From JAAYJT01 sp037445555 (lineage in GTDB: Bacteria > Bacteroidota > Bacteroidia > Bacteroidales > JAAYJT01), in contig JBBIKG010000003.1 in NCBI GenBank assembly GCA_037445555.1, positions 62,001 to 126,000 of the forward strand: a DNA stretch of 64,000 nt. The letters run 5' to 3'. A model generated the notes under the pieces. That model had not been told where the DNA came from and did not search any database. It saw only the letters and a list, made by a program, of their open reading frames with translations. Below are positions 1 to 9,743 of this stretch, piece by piece. Every line of letters starts with the position of its first letter. Within the stretch, counting starts at the first letter, position 1. The position numbers and the translations under genes were made by a program.

Positions 1-30
1 TCTGAAAGAGATAACCCTAACACATTTTTT

Positions 31-843
31 ATGACAAAAGTTATTGCCCGCAAAGTCACCACCCATGTTTTGCAGGAAATGAAGCTAAAAGGTGAAAAGA
101 TTGCCATGCTCACCGGATATGATTATTCATTTGGCCGGTTGCTCGAGGCCGCGGGCATAGATATCATTCTGGTGGGCGACTCGGCGTCAAATGTCATGGC
201 CGGACATGCCAGCACCCTGCCTATAACCCTCGACCAGATGATTTATCACGGATCATCCGTTGTTCGTGCTGTTTCCAGAGCATTAGTGGTGGTGGATATG
301 CCTTTCGGAACCTACCAGGGTAACTCATTAGAAGCTTTGCATTCGGCCATTCGTATCATGAAAGAGACGGGGGCTGATGCGGTAAAGCTGGAAGGGGGAC
401 GGGAAATTCTTGAATCTATAGAGCGCATACTCTCCGCCGGGATCCCTGTGATGGGCCACCTTGGGCTAACCCCTCAGAGCATCCATAAGTTTGGTACCTA
501 TGTGGTGAGGGCAACGGATGAAAACGAGGCCCGAAAACTTGTTGAAGACGCGCATTTACTTGAGAAAGCAGGATGCTTCTCCATTGTTCTGGAAAAAATC
601 CCGGCCAGGCTGGGTGGCCAGGTAGCTAAGGAACTCAAGATCCCTGTCATTGGCATCGGCGCAGGCCGCGACGTTGACGGACAAGTGCTTGTACTCCATG
701 ATATGCTGGGAATCACCCAGGAATTCTCGCCTCGATTCCTCAGGCGCTATCATAACCTGAGCGAAGAAATACAGGGATCGGTAAAGGCATACATCCGTGA
801 TGTAAAGGCCATCGATTTTCCGAACGAGCGTGAGCAGTACTGA
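31..843 (+). CDS. panB: 3-methyl-2-oxobutanoate hydroxymethyltransferase
   Basis: Cytoplasmic enzyme of pantothenate (coenzyme A) synthesis; it transfers a hydroxymethyl group from 5,10-methylenetetrahydrofolate to 3-methyl-2-oxobutanoate to give ketopantoate. The 270-residue length is normal for PanB. Family hallmarks visible are LTGYDYSFG near residue 28, VGDSASNV near 48, KLEGG near 119, GHLGLTPQS near 142, the catalytic-Glu segment VLEKIP near 186 and IGIGAG near 211. The ATG at 31 follows an AT-rich stretch. No other pan gene is in view. The next gene starts about 35 nt downstream, so the two may be co-transcribed. Confidence 0.96.
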   Translation: MTKVIARKVTTHVLQEMKLKGEKIAMLTGYDYSFGRLLEAAGIDIILVGDSASNVMAGHASTLPITLDQMIYHGSSVVRAVSRALVVVDMPFGTYQGNSLEALHSAIRIMKETGADAVKLEGGREILESIERILSAGIPVMGHLGLTPQSIHKFGTYVVRATDENEARKLVEDAHLLEKAGCFSIVLEKIPARLGGQVAKELKIPVIGIGAGRDVDGQVLVLHDMLGITQEFSPRFLRRYHNLSEEIQGSVKAYIRDVKAIDFPNEREQY

Positions 844-878
844 CCACGCATCACACACACTTATCTGCCTTGCTCGAC

Positions 879-1598
879 ATGCTGCTGCTGAACCAACGTA
901 TTCTTTATGAGGATAATCATATACTGGCTGTTAATAAATTAGCCGGCGAAATCGTGCAGGGGGATGATAGCGGCACCGAACCGCTTTTAGAAAAATTAAA
1001 GCAATATATTAAGGAAAAGTTCAACAAGCCCGGAAACGTATTTCTCGGACTTCCACACCGTCTGGATCAGCCAGTCAGCGGGGCAGTGCTGTTTGCCCGC
1101 ACTTCAAAAGCTCTTGCTCGACTAAACAAAATGATTCACGATAGGCAGGTTCGAAAGATATACTGGGCTGTGGTTCGTAACAAACCGCCCGCCGACAATG
1201 GCACCCTGGTTCATTACCTCTCCCGCGACCGACAAAAGAACAAGACCTATGCCTATGATGCTCCCCGAAAAGGAAGCCTTAGAGCTGAACTTCACTATCG
1301 GATACTTGCCGAAAGCGACAATTACAATTTGCTCGAGATTAAGCTGGTTACAGGTCGTCATCATCAGATCCGCACACAGTTGTCGATTATAGGCTGTCCG
1401 ATCAAAGGAGATCTGAAATACGGGTCACCCCGCCCCAACTCTGATGCCTCCATTCACCTACACGCCCGCCTTATCGAATTTGACCACCCGGTCAACGCAA
1501 GCAGGATCGTCATCGTTGCCCCGGTGCCCGATGAGCCACTTTGGAGATATTTTAAAAGCCTGTTACCAGACTCAACTGAACAATCCGGGAGAAACTGA
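879..1598 (+). CDS. RluA-family RNA pseudouridine synthase
   Basis: Predicted to isomerise uridine to pseudouridine in rRNA or tRNA. The catalytic motif HRLDQPVSG lies near residue 60, with Asp as the nucleophile, and the RHHQIRTQL motif of the RluA fold lies near residue 165. There is no S4 domain before the catalytic domain, which makes it a short-form enzyme of about 239 residues. I chose the ATG at 879; a TTG at 870 in the same frame is an alternative. The target uridine cannot be told from sequence. It lies between panB and mutS on the same strand. Confidence 0.9.
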   Translation: MLLLNQRILYEDNHILAVNKLAGEIVQGDDSGTEPLLEKLKQYIKEKFNKPGNVFLGLPHRLDQPVSGAVLFARTSKALARLNKMIHDRQVRKIYWAVVRNKPPADNGTLVHYLSRDRQKNKTYAYDAPRKGSLRAELHYRILAESDNYNLLEIKLVTGRHHQIRTQLSIIGCPIKGDLKYGSPRPNSDASIHLHARLIEFDHPVNASRIVIVAPVPDEPLWRYFKSLLPDSTEQSGRN

Positions 1599-1628
1599 TG
1601 CCTGATCAACAGAGTCGGTAACAATGTT

Positions 1629-1636
1629 TACATTTG
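1629..1636 (+). promoter_or_regulatory. Bacteroidota -7 box upstream of mutS
   Basis: TACATTTG matches the TAnnTTTG consensus of the Bacteroidota primary sigma factor. It ends 19 nt before the GTG start of mutS. No convincing TTTG is seen at -33. Confidence 0.5.
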
Positions 1637-1655
1637 TGTTAAAATCGCTCAAGTC

Positions 1656-4277
1656 GTGAATGATCCCATAGGCAATGGTGTGATTGAAACACCCCTGATG
1701 AAGCAATATTACTCCATCAAGGCTAAATACCCTGATGCTTTGCTGCTCTTCAGGGTAGGCGACTTTTATGAGACCTTCGGCGAGGATGCCATTAAGACGA
1801 GCACCATTCTGGGCATCGTGCTCACCCGGCGGGCCAACGGAGCGGCCTCATATGTCGAATTGGCAGGTTTTCCTCATCATGCTCTTGACACCTACCTGCC
1901 TAAACTGGTTAGGGCAGGCAACAGAGTTGCCATCTGCGAACAGCTTGAAGATCCCAAACTGGCAAAGAAGCTGGTCAGGCGGGGAGTGTCAGAACTAGTG
2001 ACTCCCGGTGTCGCCTTTAATGATAAAATACTCGATCACACCCGGAACAATTTCCTTGCAAGCATCCACCTGCAGGCCAAGATTTCAGGTGTCAGCTTTC
2101 TGGATGTTTCAACGGGCGAATTCTTTCTGGCCGAAGGAAGCAATGAATACATTGACAAACTGTTGCAAGCCTTTCAGCCCAGCGAAATTATCGTGCAGAA
2201 AAATAAAAGGCATCAGCTCATTGATCAGTTTGACAGCAAGTTCTACATAAGTACATTCGAAGACTGGGTGTTTACACATGATTTCTCCTATGAACTCCTT
2301 ATGAAACATTTCGGTACTATATCGCTGAAGGGTTTTGGAATTGAAGAGTTCGGACTGGGAATCATCGCGGCCGGTGCGGCGCTTCACTACCTTGCCGAAA
2401 CCAACAACGACAAGCTTCAGCACATCAGCAAAATCACACGGATCGAAGAGGAACGCTATGTATGGCTCGACCGTTTCACCATCCGCAATCTTGAACTGTT
2501 GGATTCATCCGGCGAAAATGGACACACCCTGTTGCAGGTGCTCGACCGTACCATCTCGCCCATGGGCGCCCGCATGCTTCGTCGATGGATCGTTTTGCCC
2601 CTTAAAGAAAAGACTCCTTTAGAGGAGCGATATGATATTGTTGAGTACTTTTTTAATAACAGGGAGGCAGCTTCCCGGCTGGCACACTATATCAAGCAGA
2701 TCGGTGACACCGAGCGGCTTATATCCAAGGTTATTGTACGAAAAGTGACCCCCCGTGAAGTGAACCTGATGAAAAAGGCCCTCGACATTCTTATGCCTTT
2801 GCGGGCGTTGCTCCAGGATTCAGGGCTTGAGTCGCTGGGGATGATAGCCGACCAGTTAAATCCATGCCCTTTGATTAGCGAGAAAATCGGGAAAACACTT
2901 TATCCGGATCCACCCGTACTGGTGAGCAAAGGTAATGTGATACTGCAAGGAGTGAATTCCGAGCTCGACGAGCTCCGCAATATACTGCATTCCGGTAAGG
3001 ATTATCTGATGAAAATGCAGCAGCGCGAAATTGAACGTACAGGGATATCCTCGCTCAAGGTCGGCTACAACAATGTGTTTGGCTACTATCTTGAGGTTAC
3101 CAACGCCCACAAGGAAAAAGTTCCGGCTGAATGGAACCGGAAACAAACCCTAGTAGGTTCGGAACGATACATCACCGAAGAACTAAAAGCCTACGAACAA
3201 AAGATACTCGGAGCAGAGGAAAAAATTCTGTTGCTCGAGCAGCAATTATATGAGGAACTGGTAATCAGCCTTACGGAGTATGTTGAGCCTGTTCAGCTTA
3301 ATTCATCCCTGATTGCACGGCTCGATTGCCTGTTGTCATTTGCAGTGGTGGCCACCGAAAACAACTATAACCGTCCTTCAATCAACGATTCTGCCACTAT
3401 TATAATCAAAAATGGACGGCATCCGGTAATCGAAAAACATCTGCCTGCCGGCGAAGCATACATTGCCAATGATGTGCTGCTTGACAGCGACACTCAGCAG
3501 ATTATTATCCTCACCGGGCCGAATATGAGCGGAAAGTCGGCCTTTCTACGGCAAACGGCACTCATTGTCCTCATGGCCCAAATCGGGAGTTTTGTTCCGG
3601 CCGTTCAGGCCGGCATCGGTATCGTAGATAAAATCTTTACACGCGTCGGGGCCTCAGATAACATCACCTCAGGCGAGTCTACCTTCATGGTTGAGATGAA
3701 TGAGACTGCAAGCATTCTGAACAATGCCTCGAGCCGGAGTCTGATATTGCTGGATGAAATCGGCCGAGGTACAAGCACCTATGACGGGATCTCCATCGCA
3801 TGGGCCATTGTCGAATACCTCCACGAACATCCTTACTTCAGGCCAAAAATTCTCTTTGCCACTCACTATCATGAATTGAATGAGATGGCAGCCTCATTTG
3901 AGCGGATCAAGAATTATCACGTGTCTATCAAGGAGATTGGAAACCGCATTATTTTTCTTCGAAAACTGGCCGAGGGTGGCAGCGAACACAGTTTTGGCAT
4001 CCATGTGGCACGCATGGCAGGAATGCCACAAGCCGTAATTGATAAAGCCAATCAAATGCTTAAAAAACTCGAGCAGTCGCACAGCAATGCCGAGTTGACA
4101 AAGAGTCAATGGCCTGGGCGGGGTAAATCCGACCCCTTCCAGATGAGTTTTATCCAGCTAAACGACCCCTTGCTCGAACAAATAAGGGATGATATCCTGA
4201 ACACGGATATCAATAATCTAACTCCCGTCGAGGCGTTGATGAAACTCAACGAAATCAAGAAATTGCTAGGCAAGTGA
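1656..4277 (+). CDS. mutS: DNA mismatch repair protein MutS
   Basis: Recognises base mismatches and small loops and starts repair with MutL. At 873 residues it is full length. The mismatch-contacting F-Y-E motif is at residues 37-39. Core and clamp domains follow, then the ATPase domain with Walker A GPNMSGKS near residue 622 and Walker B/signature DEIGRGTST near 700. The C-terminus carries the usual MutS extension. The start is a GTG at 1656, supported by the -7 box just upstream and by the spacing to the F-Y-E motif; the frame is open farther upstream but without an ATG. It is followed by two tRNA genes. Confidence 0.97.
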   Translation: MNDPIGNGVIETPLMKQYYSIKAKYPDALLLFRVGDFYETFGEDAIKTSTILGIVLTRRANGAASYVELAGFPHHALDTYLPKLVRAGNRVAICEQLEDPKLAKKLVRRGVSELVTPGVAFNDKILDHTRNNFLASIHLQAKISGVSFLDVSTGEFFLAEGSNEYIDKLLQAFQPSEIIVQKNKRHQLIDQFDSKFYISTFEDWVFTHDFSYELLMKHFGTISLKGFGIEEFGLGIIAAGAALHYLAETNNDKLQHISKITRIEEERYVWLDRFTIRNLELLDSSGENGHTLLQVLDRTISPMGARMLRRWIVLPLKEKTPLEERYDIVEYFFNNREAASRLAHYIKQIGDTERLISKVIVRKVTPREVNLMKKALDILMPLRALLQDSGLESLGMIADQLNPCPLISEKIGKTLYPDPPVLVSKGNVILQGVNSELDELRNILHSGKDYLMKMQQREIERTGISSLKVGYNNVFGYYLEVTNAHKEKVPAEWNRKQTLVGSERYITEELKAYEQKILGAEEKILLLEQQLYEELVISLTEYVEPVQLNSSLIARLDCLLSFAVVATENNYNRPSINDSATIIIKNGRHPVIEKHLPAGEAYIANDVLLDSDTQQIIILTGPNMSGKSAFLRQTALIVLMAQIGSFVPAVQAGIGIVDKIFTRVGASDNITSGESTFMVEMNETASILNNASSRSLILLDEIGRGTSTYDGISIAWAIVEYLHEHPYFRPKILFATHYHELNEMAASFERIKNYHVSIKEIGNRIIFLRKLAEGGSEHSFGIHVARMAGMPQAVIDKANQMLKKLEQSHSNAELTKSQWPGRGKSDPFQMSFIQLNDPLLEQIRDDILNTDINNLTPVEALMKLNEIKKLLGK

Positions 4278-4315
4278 AATTGAGTTTGCTACTTCGCAAA
4301 AATTATTGTTTGAAT

Positions 4316-4344
4316 TTTGGCTTTTGAAAAATTGTGTATATTTG
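4316..4344 (+). promoter_or_regulatory. Bacteroidota promoter of tRNA-Gly
   Basis: TTTG at 4316-4319, then a 17-nt spacer, then TATATTTG at 4337-4344, a full match to the TTTG/TAnnTTTG promoter pattern. The tRNA begins about 30 nt downstream. Confidence 0.7.
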
Positions 4345-4374
4345 CAGCCCCAAACGTACAAGTCTGAAAAAATT

Positions 4375-4447
<73 letters not shown>

Positions 4448-4567
4448 CTTCTTTTTTTGTTTCGTTGCCAGAAGCCACCAATCAACAAAACATTACGTTC
4501 TCTTACCAGTACCCTTCTGTCAGAATTGAAGGGAGTGCCTGCATAGTGTGTAATTTATGGTGGACTG

Positions 4568-4598
4568 CTTGAAAATCCCGGTTGGTTCATTACCTTTG
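4568..4598 (+). promoter_or_regulatory. Bacteroidota promoter of tRNA-Leu
   Basis: CTTG at 4568-4571 (one mismatch to TTTG), a 19-nt spacer and TACCTTTG at 4591-4598. The tRNA starts about 18 nt downstream, so this tRNA has its own promoter, separate from tRNA-Gly. Confidence 0.65.
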
Positions 4599-4616
4599 TG
4601 CCTTGAAACACTATGT

Positions 4617-4700
4617 GCCCGGGTGGTGGAATAGGTAGACACGAAGGACTTAAAATCCTTTGGCCTTGCGGCCGTGCGGGTTCAACTCCCGCCTCGGGTA
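4617..4700 (+). tRNA. tRNA-Leu(UAA)
   Basis: Class II tRNA with a long variable arm (TGGCCTTGCGGCCGT region). Acceptor GCCCGGG pairs with CTCGGGT including G-T pairs, anticodon stem AAGGA/TCCTT holds loop CTTAAAA (anticodon TAA), and T arm GCGGG/CCCGC holds TTCAACT. CCA is not encoded. Confidence 0.96.
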
Positions 4701-4705
4701 CCTTA

Positions 4706-4732
4706 AGCAGGGAACACTCCCTGCTTTTTTTT
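4706..4732 (+). terminator. Rho-independent terminator after tRNA-Leu
   Basis: Perfect 8-bp stem AGCAGGGA/TCCCTGCT with a 4-nt loop, directly followed by a run of T. The 115 nt from here to the end of lpxH hold nothing I recognise. Confidence 0.88.
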
Positions 4733-4847
4733 CACCCTTATTATTGTGGTGGATCTAGAACCGCCCTTACTCAGGATTTCCGCATGGAGAAAGACAATAC
4801 GCAGAGAGTTATAGCAGAGGTAGTAAACCCGACCGGGACAATCATTC

Positions 4848-5609
4848 TCAGGGGGCGAATGTTTTCAAATAAACCTGATGTCCGTCGAACACCGCGTAGC
4901 TGAATTCAGTCATCCAGTCGCCAAGGATAATTAGAGTGGCCTTTTCGCTGAGCCATCTGCGTACAGGTCTGTGTAAATGTCCGAAAACGAGGTAATCAAT
5001 ATCGGGTTGCTGCCCGATCAACTCATTGCTGAACTGGAACAGAAGTTCCTGCTCAACCGGCCTGACACCATTTTTTTGCTTGGCTGCCTGATCCTTGTAA
5101 CGACTCTTGTCTGATGAAAATTGGGCAATTTTTGCCCCGATGTCGGGATGGAGCCACCGGAATAGCCATTGATTGATTCGGGATTCAAAAACTTTCTTTA
5201 GAAGCTTATATCCGTTGTCGCCTTTTCCCAGTCCATCGCCATGTGCCAGGTAAAAAACCTTCTCTCCAAGCGTCAGCTTTTTGGGGTTTCTGAGAAGGGT
5301 TATGCCGATTTCTTTTTCAAGATATCCGAAAGTCCAGATATCATGATTTCCGCGAAAAAGGTAAATCGGTATTCCACTGTCGGTGATTTCGGCCAGCTTG
5401 CCGAGCAGTCTTACATATCCTTTCGGCACCACGGATTTGTATTCAAACCAGAAGTCGAAAATATCTCCCAGCAAATAAATGGCTTCTGCATCCTGCCTGA
5501 TAAAATCAAGCCAGCGCACAAAGCTTTTTTCACGTTCAAGACTTCCGGCATAATCCGGAATACCTAAGTGAAAATCAGAGGCGAAATAGACCTTGCTGTG
5601 TAGTTTCAA
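4848..5609 (-). CDS. lpxH: UDP-2,3-diacylglucosamine diphosphatase (LpxH-type)
   Basis: Calcineurin-like metallophosphoesterase that cleaves UDP-2,3-diacylglucosamine to lipid X in lipid A synthesis, at the cytoplasmic face of the inner membrane. Metal-binding motifs are in order: D12 and H14 (SDFHLG), D49 (GDIFDFW), N88-H89 (GNHD), H123 (AHGDGLG) and GHLHRP near residue 215. At 253 residues it fits LpxH; a general phosphoesterase role is less likely because the gene sits in one leftward run with lpxK. Only 28 nt separate it from punA. Confidence 0.9.
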   Translation of the reverse strand: MKLHSKVYFASDFHLGIPDYAGSLEREKSFVRWLDFIRQDAEAIYLLGDIFDFWFEYKSVVPKGYVRLLGKLAEITDSGIPIYLFRGNHDIWTFGYLEKEIGITLLRNPKKLTLGEKVFYLAHGDGLGKGDNGYKLLKKVFESRINQWLFRWLHPDIGAKIAQFSSDKSRYKDQAAKQKNGVRPVEQELLFQFSNELIGQQPDIDYLVFGHLHRPVRRWLSEKATLIILGDWMTEFSYAVFDGHQVYLKTFAP

Positions 5610-5637
5610 CGGAGTGCAGGATTTGATGGTGATGCGC

Positions 5638-6421
<784 letters not shown>

Positions 6422-6450
<29 letters not shown>

Positions 6451-7489
6451 AGTTTAGTATCAGTTTGTTGAACCGTTGTTTATCTTCTTCATGGAATTCC
6501 ACCTCAATAGGCAGATAATAGAAGGGCAAAGGTACAACCATTTCGCGAATATGAGGAGCGTTCAGCCGCATAGCATCTTTCTCGGTAGTTACCAAAAACT
6601 TATTGGAAGAAACAATATTATCCCAGGAGTTTTTGATATGGCCAATGTCTTTCGGACTGAATGAATGGTGGTCAGGATACTTCAGAATTACTAATTCGTA
6701 GCACTGCTGGCGAAGATAATCTTCTATCGGATAGGTGTTTGCAATTCCAACCACAAGCATGATCGTGTTGATCTTTTTACCGGGTTTTCTATCATCCATT
6801 ACCGGATTCATCGCAACAAAGCTGGCGTATTTTATATAAGAGAAAAATAACTTCTGATGCGGAAGGGGTTTTATTTTTTCGTTGAAACTCTGCCTGATGA
6901 ACGGAGAAAGCACTTTGGGTGTTTTCGTAACAATGATTATGTCTGCACGGCGGGCTCCCTTTTTGGGTTCTCGCAACAGCCCGGAAGGTATCAGAAAATC
7001 ATCAAAATAAGGATTGAAATAATCGGTAAGCAATATGTTGATTCCGGGCTTAACTGCCCTGTGCTGAAAAGCATCATCGAGTAAAACCAACTTTATACCT
7101 TCACATTCTTTCTCAAGCCGAATCATCCCTCTTCGGCGTTTCTCATCGACGGCTACCGTTGCCGACGGAAATTTTTGTTTAAACTGCCTGGGCTCATCTC
7201 CCACTTCAGAAGTGGTGGACTCGGTTGTAGCCAGCACGAAGCCCTTAGATGACCTTTTATACCCCCGGCTCAGTGTTGCCACACCTGAGGAAGGGCCAAT
7301 CAATCGAATCAGGTACTCTATATGTGGACTCTTGCCTGTCCCTCCTGCCGTAAGATTTCCGACGGAAATGGTCGGCAATGACGATTTGTACTGCCTTAAT
7401 ATTTCAAGGTCAAAAAGAAGATTCCGCAATGAGACTATCGCGCCATACAACAGACTCACGGGGTAAAGCGGGATGCGCCAGAAGCTCAT
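6422..7489 (-). CDS. lpxK: Tetraacyldisaccharide 4'-kinase
   Basis: Phosphorylates the 4' position of the lipid A disaccharide at the inner membrane. The hydrophobic N-terminus (residues 5-25) is the membrane-associated part. The Walker A segment GNLTAGGTGKSP is at residues 44-55 and the DDAFQHR motif follows near residue 140. At 355 residues it is of usual length. It is the first gene of the leftward run lpxK-punA-lpxH. No TAnnTTTG box was found just upstream on this strand. Confidence 0.94.
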
Positions 7490-7621
7490 ACAAATGCCGT
7501 TAATTGTATAGGAATATCAATGGTCTGATCAAACGCAAGTTACATATAAGTTATAAAATTACAGTTTTTTTCCAAAAATGATGTAGTCCGGGTATTTTCA
7601 ACATTCTGGCTTCCGGTTTGC

Positions 7622-7629
7622 TATATTTG
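7622..7629 (+). promoter_or_regulatory. Bacteroidota -7 box upstream of the Nif3-family gene
   Basis: TATATTTG, a perfect TAnnTTTG match, ends 29 nt before the ATG at 7659. A T-rich stretch but no clear TTTG lies at the -33 distance. Confidence 0.6.
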
Positions 7630-7658
7630 CATATACAATCTCTTAAGAACAATCTGCT

Positions 7659-8753
7659 ATGATCGTAAGTCAAATTGTCGATTATCTCGAAGATCTCTTT
7701 CCGCCATCCATCCAGGAAGAATACGACAACTGCGGGTTGCTGATTGGAAACAAACTTGACAATGTCGATGCCGCCCTGGTGTGCCTCGAGATAACACCTG
7801 ACGTGATTGAAGAAGCAAAAAAATCAGGTTGCCAGATGATTATTTCTCACCACCCGCTCATTTTCAACGGACTTAAACGCCTGACAGGCCAAAATGATAC
7901 ACAGCGCATGGTAGAGGATGCTATCATAAGCCGCCTGAATATTTATGCTTTGCATACAAATCTGGATAACTCAGCGCAAGGGCTAAATCAGGACTTATGC
8001 AGGAGGCTTGGAGTCGTTAACCCAACAGTTTTGCAACCGAAATCCAGCATGTTGCGTAAGCTGGTCACATTCTGCCCGATCAGCCATGCTGAGCGGGTGC
8101 GTCAGTCACTTTTTGATGCCGGTGCCGGCAAAATCGGGAATTACGACAGTTGTAGCTTCACCTCAGATGGTACAGGAACATTCAGGCCTCTAGATGAGGC
8201 CAATCCTTTTGTGGGTGTCCGGGGAGAGCTGCACAGCGAGCCTGAAGTAAAAATCGAAGCAATTTATCCTTCATATCTTGAGTTAGGCATTCTCAAATCA
8301 TTGTTTGCAGCGCATCCCTATGAAGAAGTGGCCTATGATATTCTGTTGTTGGGCAATGTAGCACCATATGCCGGCAGCGGAATGATAGGTACCCTTGAGC
8401 AGCCGACGATTGCCCGGCAATTTCTTCAAATGATAAAGGAAAAACTTTCCATCCACTGCCTTCGCTATTCTGGAAATGACTCCCGGATGATAAAGAAAGT
8501 AGCACTGTGCGGAGGCGCAGGCAATTTCCTGATACCTGACGCATTAAAGGCCGGTGCTGATCTGTTCCTGACAGGCGACCTTAAGTATCATGATTTTTTT
8601 GTCGGCGAACAGCGCATGGTTCTGGCAGACATCGGTCATTATGAATCGGAACAATATTCCATTAATCTCATTATCGATTGCCTTAACAGAAAATTTCCTA
8701 CCTTTGCAGCCCTGAAAACTAACGTGATTACCAACCCCATTCTATATATTTGA
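7659..8753 (+). CDS. Nif3-like dinuclear metal centre protein
   Basis: Member of the NIF3/YbgI/YqfO family, a hexameric toroid that binds two metal ions; the family is often labelled GTP cyclohydrolase 1 type 2-like, but its cellular role is not settled. The metal-binding motif SHHPLIFNG has its His pair at residues 64-65, followed by LHTNLD near 102, GDLKYHD near 308 and GHYESE near 328. At 364 residues it is the long form with the central PII/CutA-like insert, as in YqfO. It is likely co-transcribed with the zinc-ribbon gene 45 nt downstream, a pairing common in bacteria. Confidence 0.92.
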   Translation: MIVSQIVDYLEDLFPPSIQEEYDNCGLLIGNKLDNVDAALVCLEITPDVIEEAKKSGCQMIISHHPLIFNGLKRLTGQNDTQRMVEDAIISRLNIYALHTNLDNSAQGLNQDLCRRLGVVNPTVLQPKSSMLRKLVTFCPISHAERVRQSLFDAGAGKIGNYDSCSFTSDGTGTFRPLDEANPFVGVRGELHSEPEVKIEAIYPSYLELGILKSLFAAHPYEEVAYDILLLGNVAPYAGSGMIGTLEQPTIARQFLQMIKEKLSIHCLRYSGNDSRMIKKVALCGGAGNFLIPDALKAGADLFLTGDLKYHDFFVGEQRMVLADIGHYESEQYSINLIIDCLNRKFPTFAALKTNVITNPILYI

Positions 8754-8798
8754 GCCAGGCATTCATAGCCCTTTATATTAACCTATCTGAAAATTGTG

Positions 8799-9617
8799 AT
8801 GGACGAAAAAAGAGCCAAGACGAAAACCGCAGAACCAGTTTTATCAAAAACAAGATCGCAAGATGAGAGCGAGGAGTCCATTTTCTCGATTGAGAAAAAA
8901 CTCGTCGCCCTCTATAACCTGCAACAAATTGATTCGCAGATTGACAAGATCAGGATAGTCAGGGGCGAGCTGCCGCTTGAGGTGGAAGACCTCGAAGACG
9001 AAGTTATCGGCCTTGAAACGCGCATTTCAAACTTTGATCTAGATATACAGCAGTATAGGAGAATGATCGAGGAGAAAGAAATTGCGATCAAGGACAGCAA
9101 AACGCTGATGAAGAAATACCAGGATCAACAGATGAACGTGCGCAACAATCGCGAATACGATTCCCTGACCAAGGAAATCACCTATCAGGATCTGGAAATA
9201 CAGATTGCAGAGAAAAAAATCAGGGAGTTTAAGCTCGTGCTTACAGCCAAAGAGGATGAAATTGCCTCCACGCAGAAGGAACTCAACGAGCGGAAGGCTG
9301 ACCTTGACGTTAAAAGAGCAGAACTTACCGATATCGTTGCCGAGACGGAAAAAGAAGAAGAAATGCTCACCAGACGTTCGGAAGAAAATCAGAGATTTAT
9401 CGAAGAACGACTGCTGACAGCATACAAACGCATTCGTGAAAATGCACGCAACGGTCTGGCCGTGGTATTGGTTGAACGTGATGCCTGCGGGGGTTGCTTC
9501 AGCAAAATTCCACCACAAAGACAGTTGGACATCAAAATGCACAAGAAAATCATCGTATGTGAATATTGCGGACGCATCATGGTTGACTCTGTGATTGCCG
9601 ATGCAGCCCAGGTATAA
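8799..9617 (+). CDS. Coiled-coil protein with C-terminal C4 zinc ribbon
   Basis: The central 180 residues are a long, strongly charged coiled coil rich in Glu, Lys, Leu and Ile. Near the C-terminus two CxxC pairs (CGGC near residue 230 and CEYC near 254) form a C4 zinc ribbon. This architecture is that of the HP0958/DR0291 family, whose members bind nucleic acids or act as assembly factors; the role here is unknown. I chose the ATG at 8799 rather than the GTG at 8796. It is downstream of the Nif3-family gene in the same direction and ends before a strong hairpin. Confidence 0.88.
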   Translation: MDEKRAKTKTAEPVLSKTRSQDESEESIFSIEKKLVALYNLQQIDSQIDKIRIVRGELPLEVEDLEDEVIGLETRISNFDLDIQQYRRMIEEKEIAIKDSKTLMKKYQDQQMNVRNNREYDSLTKEITYQDLEIQIAEKKIREFKLVLTAKEDEIASTQKELNERKADLDVKRAELTDIVAETEKEEEMLTRRSEENQRFIEERLLTAYKRIRENARNGLAVVLVERDACGGCFSKIPPQRQLDIKMHKKIIVCEYCGRIMVDSVIADAAQV

Positions 9618-9646
9618 CTGTAAAGTCCATTTCTTCATGAAAATTC

Positions 9647-9676
9647 AAAGGCTGTTCCGAAATGGAGCAGCCTTTT
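9647..9676 (+). terminator. Terminator after the zinc-ribbon gene
   Basis: A 12-bp stem (AAAGGCTGTTCC with GGAGCAGCCTTT, one G-T pair) and a 5-nt loop, followed by TTTTG. It is nearly symmetric, so it may also serve the converging porin gene. Confidence 0.8.
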
Positions 9677-9743
9677 GTATTGTTATACAGCTGGTACGTG
9701 GGTGCAGGGCCAGACCAGGGTAAAAACAGTAGTCAGTGCCCAA

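Noticed and set aside
4613..4903. 96-residue open frame across tRNA-Leu
   Set aside because: It runs through the tRNA and its terminator hairpin, and is not a protein gene.
9039..9638. 199-residue open frame on the minus strand
   Set aside because: It lies entirely opposite the coiled-coil zinc-ribbon gene, whose protein has conserved CxxC pairs. The opposite frame is rich in Phe and His in a way expected from reversed coiled-coil codons.
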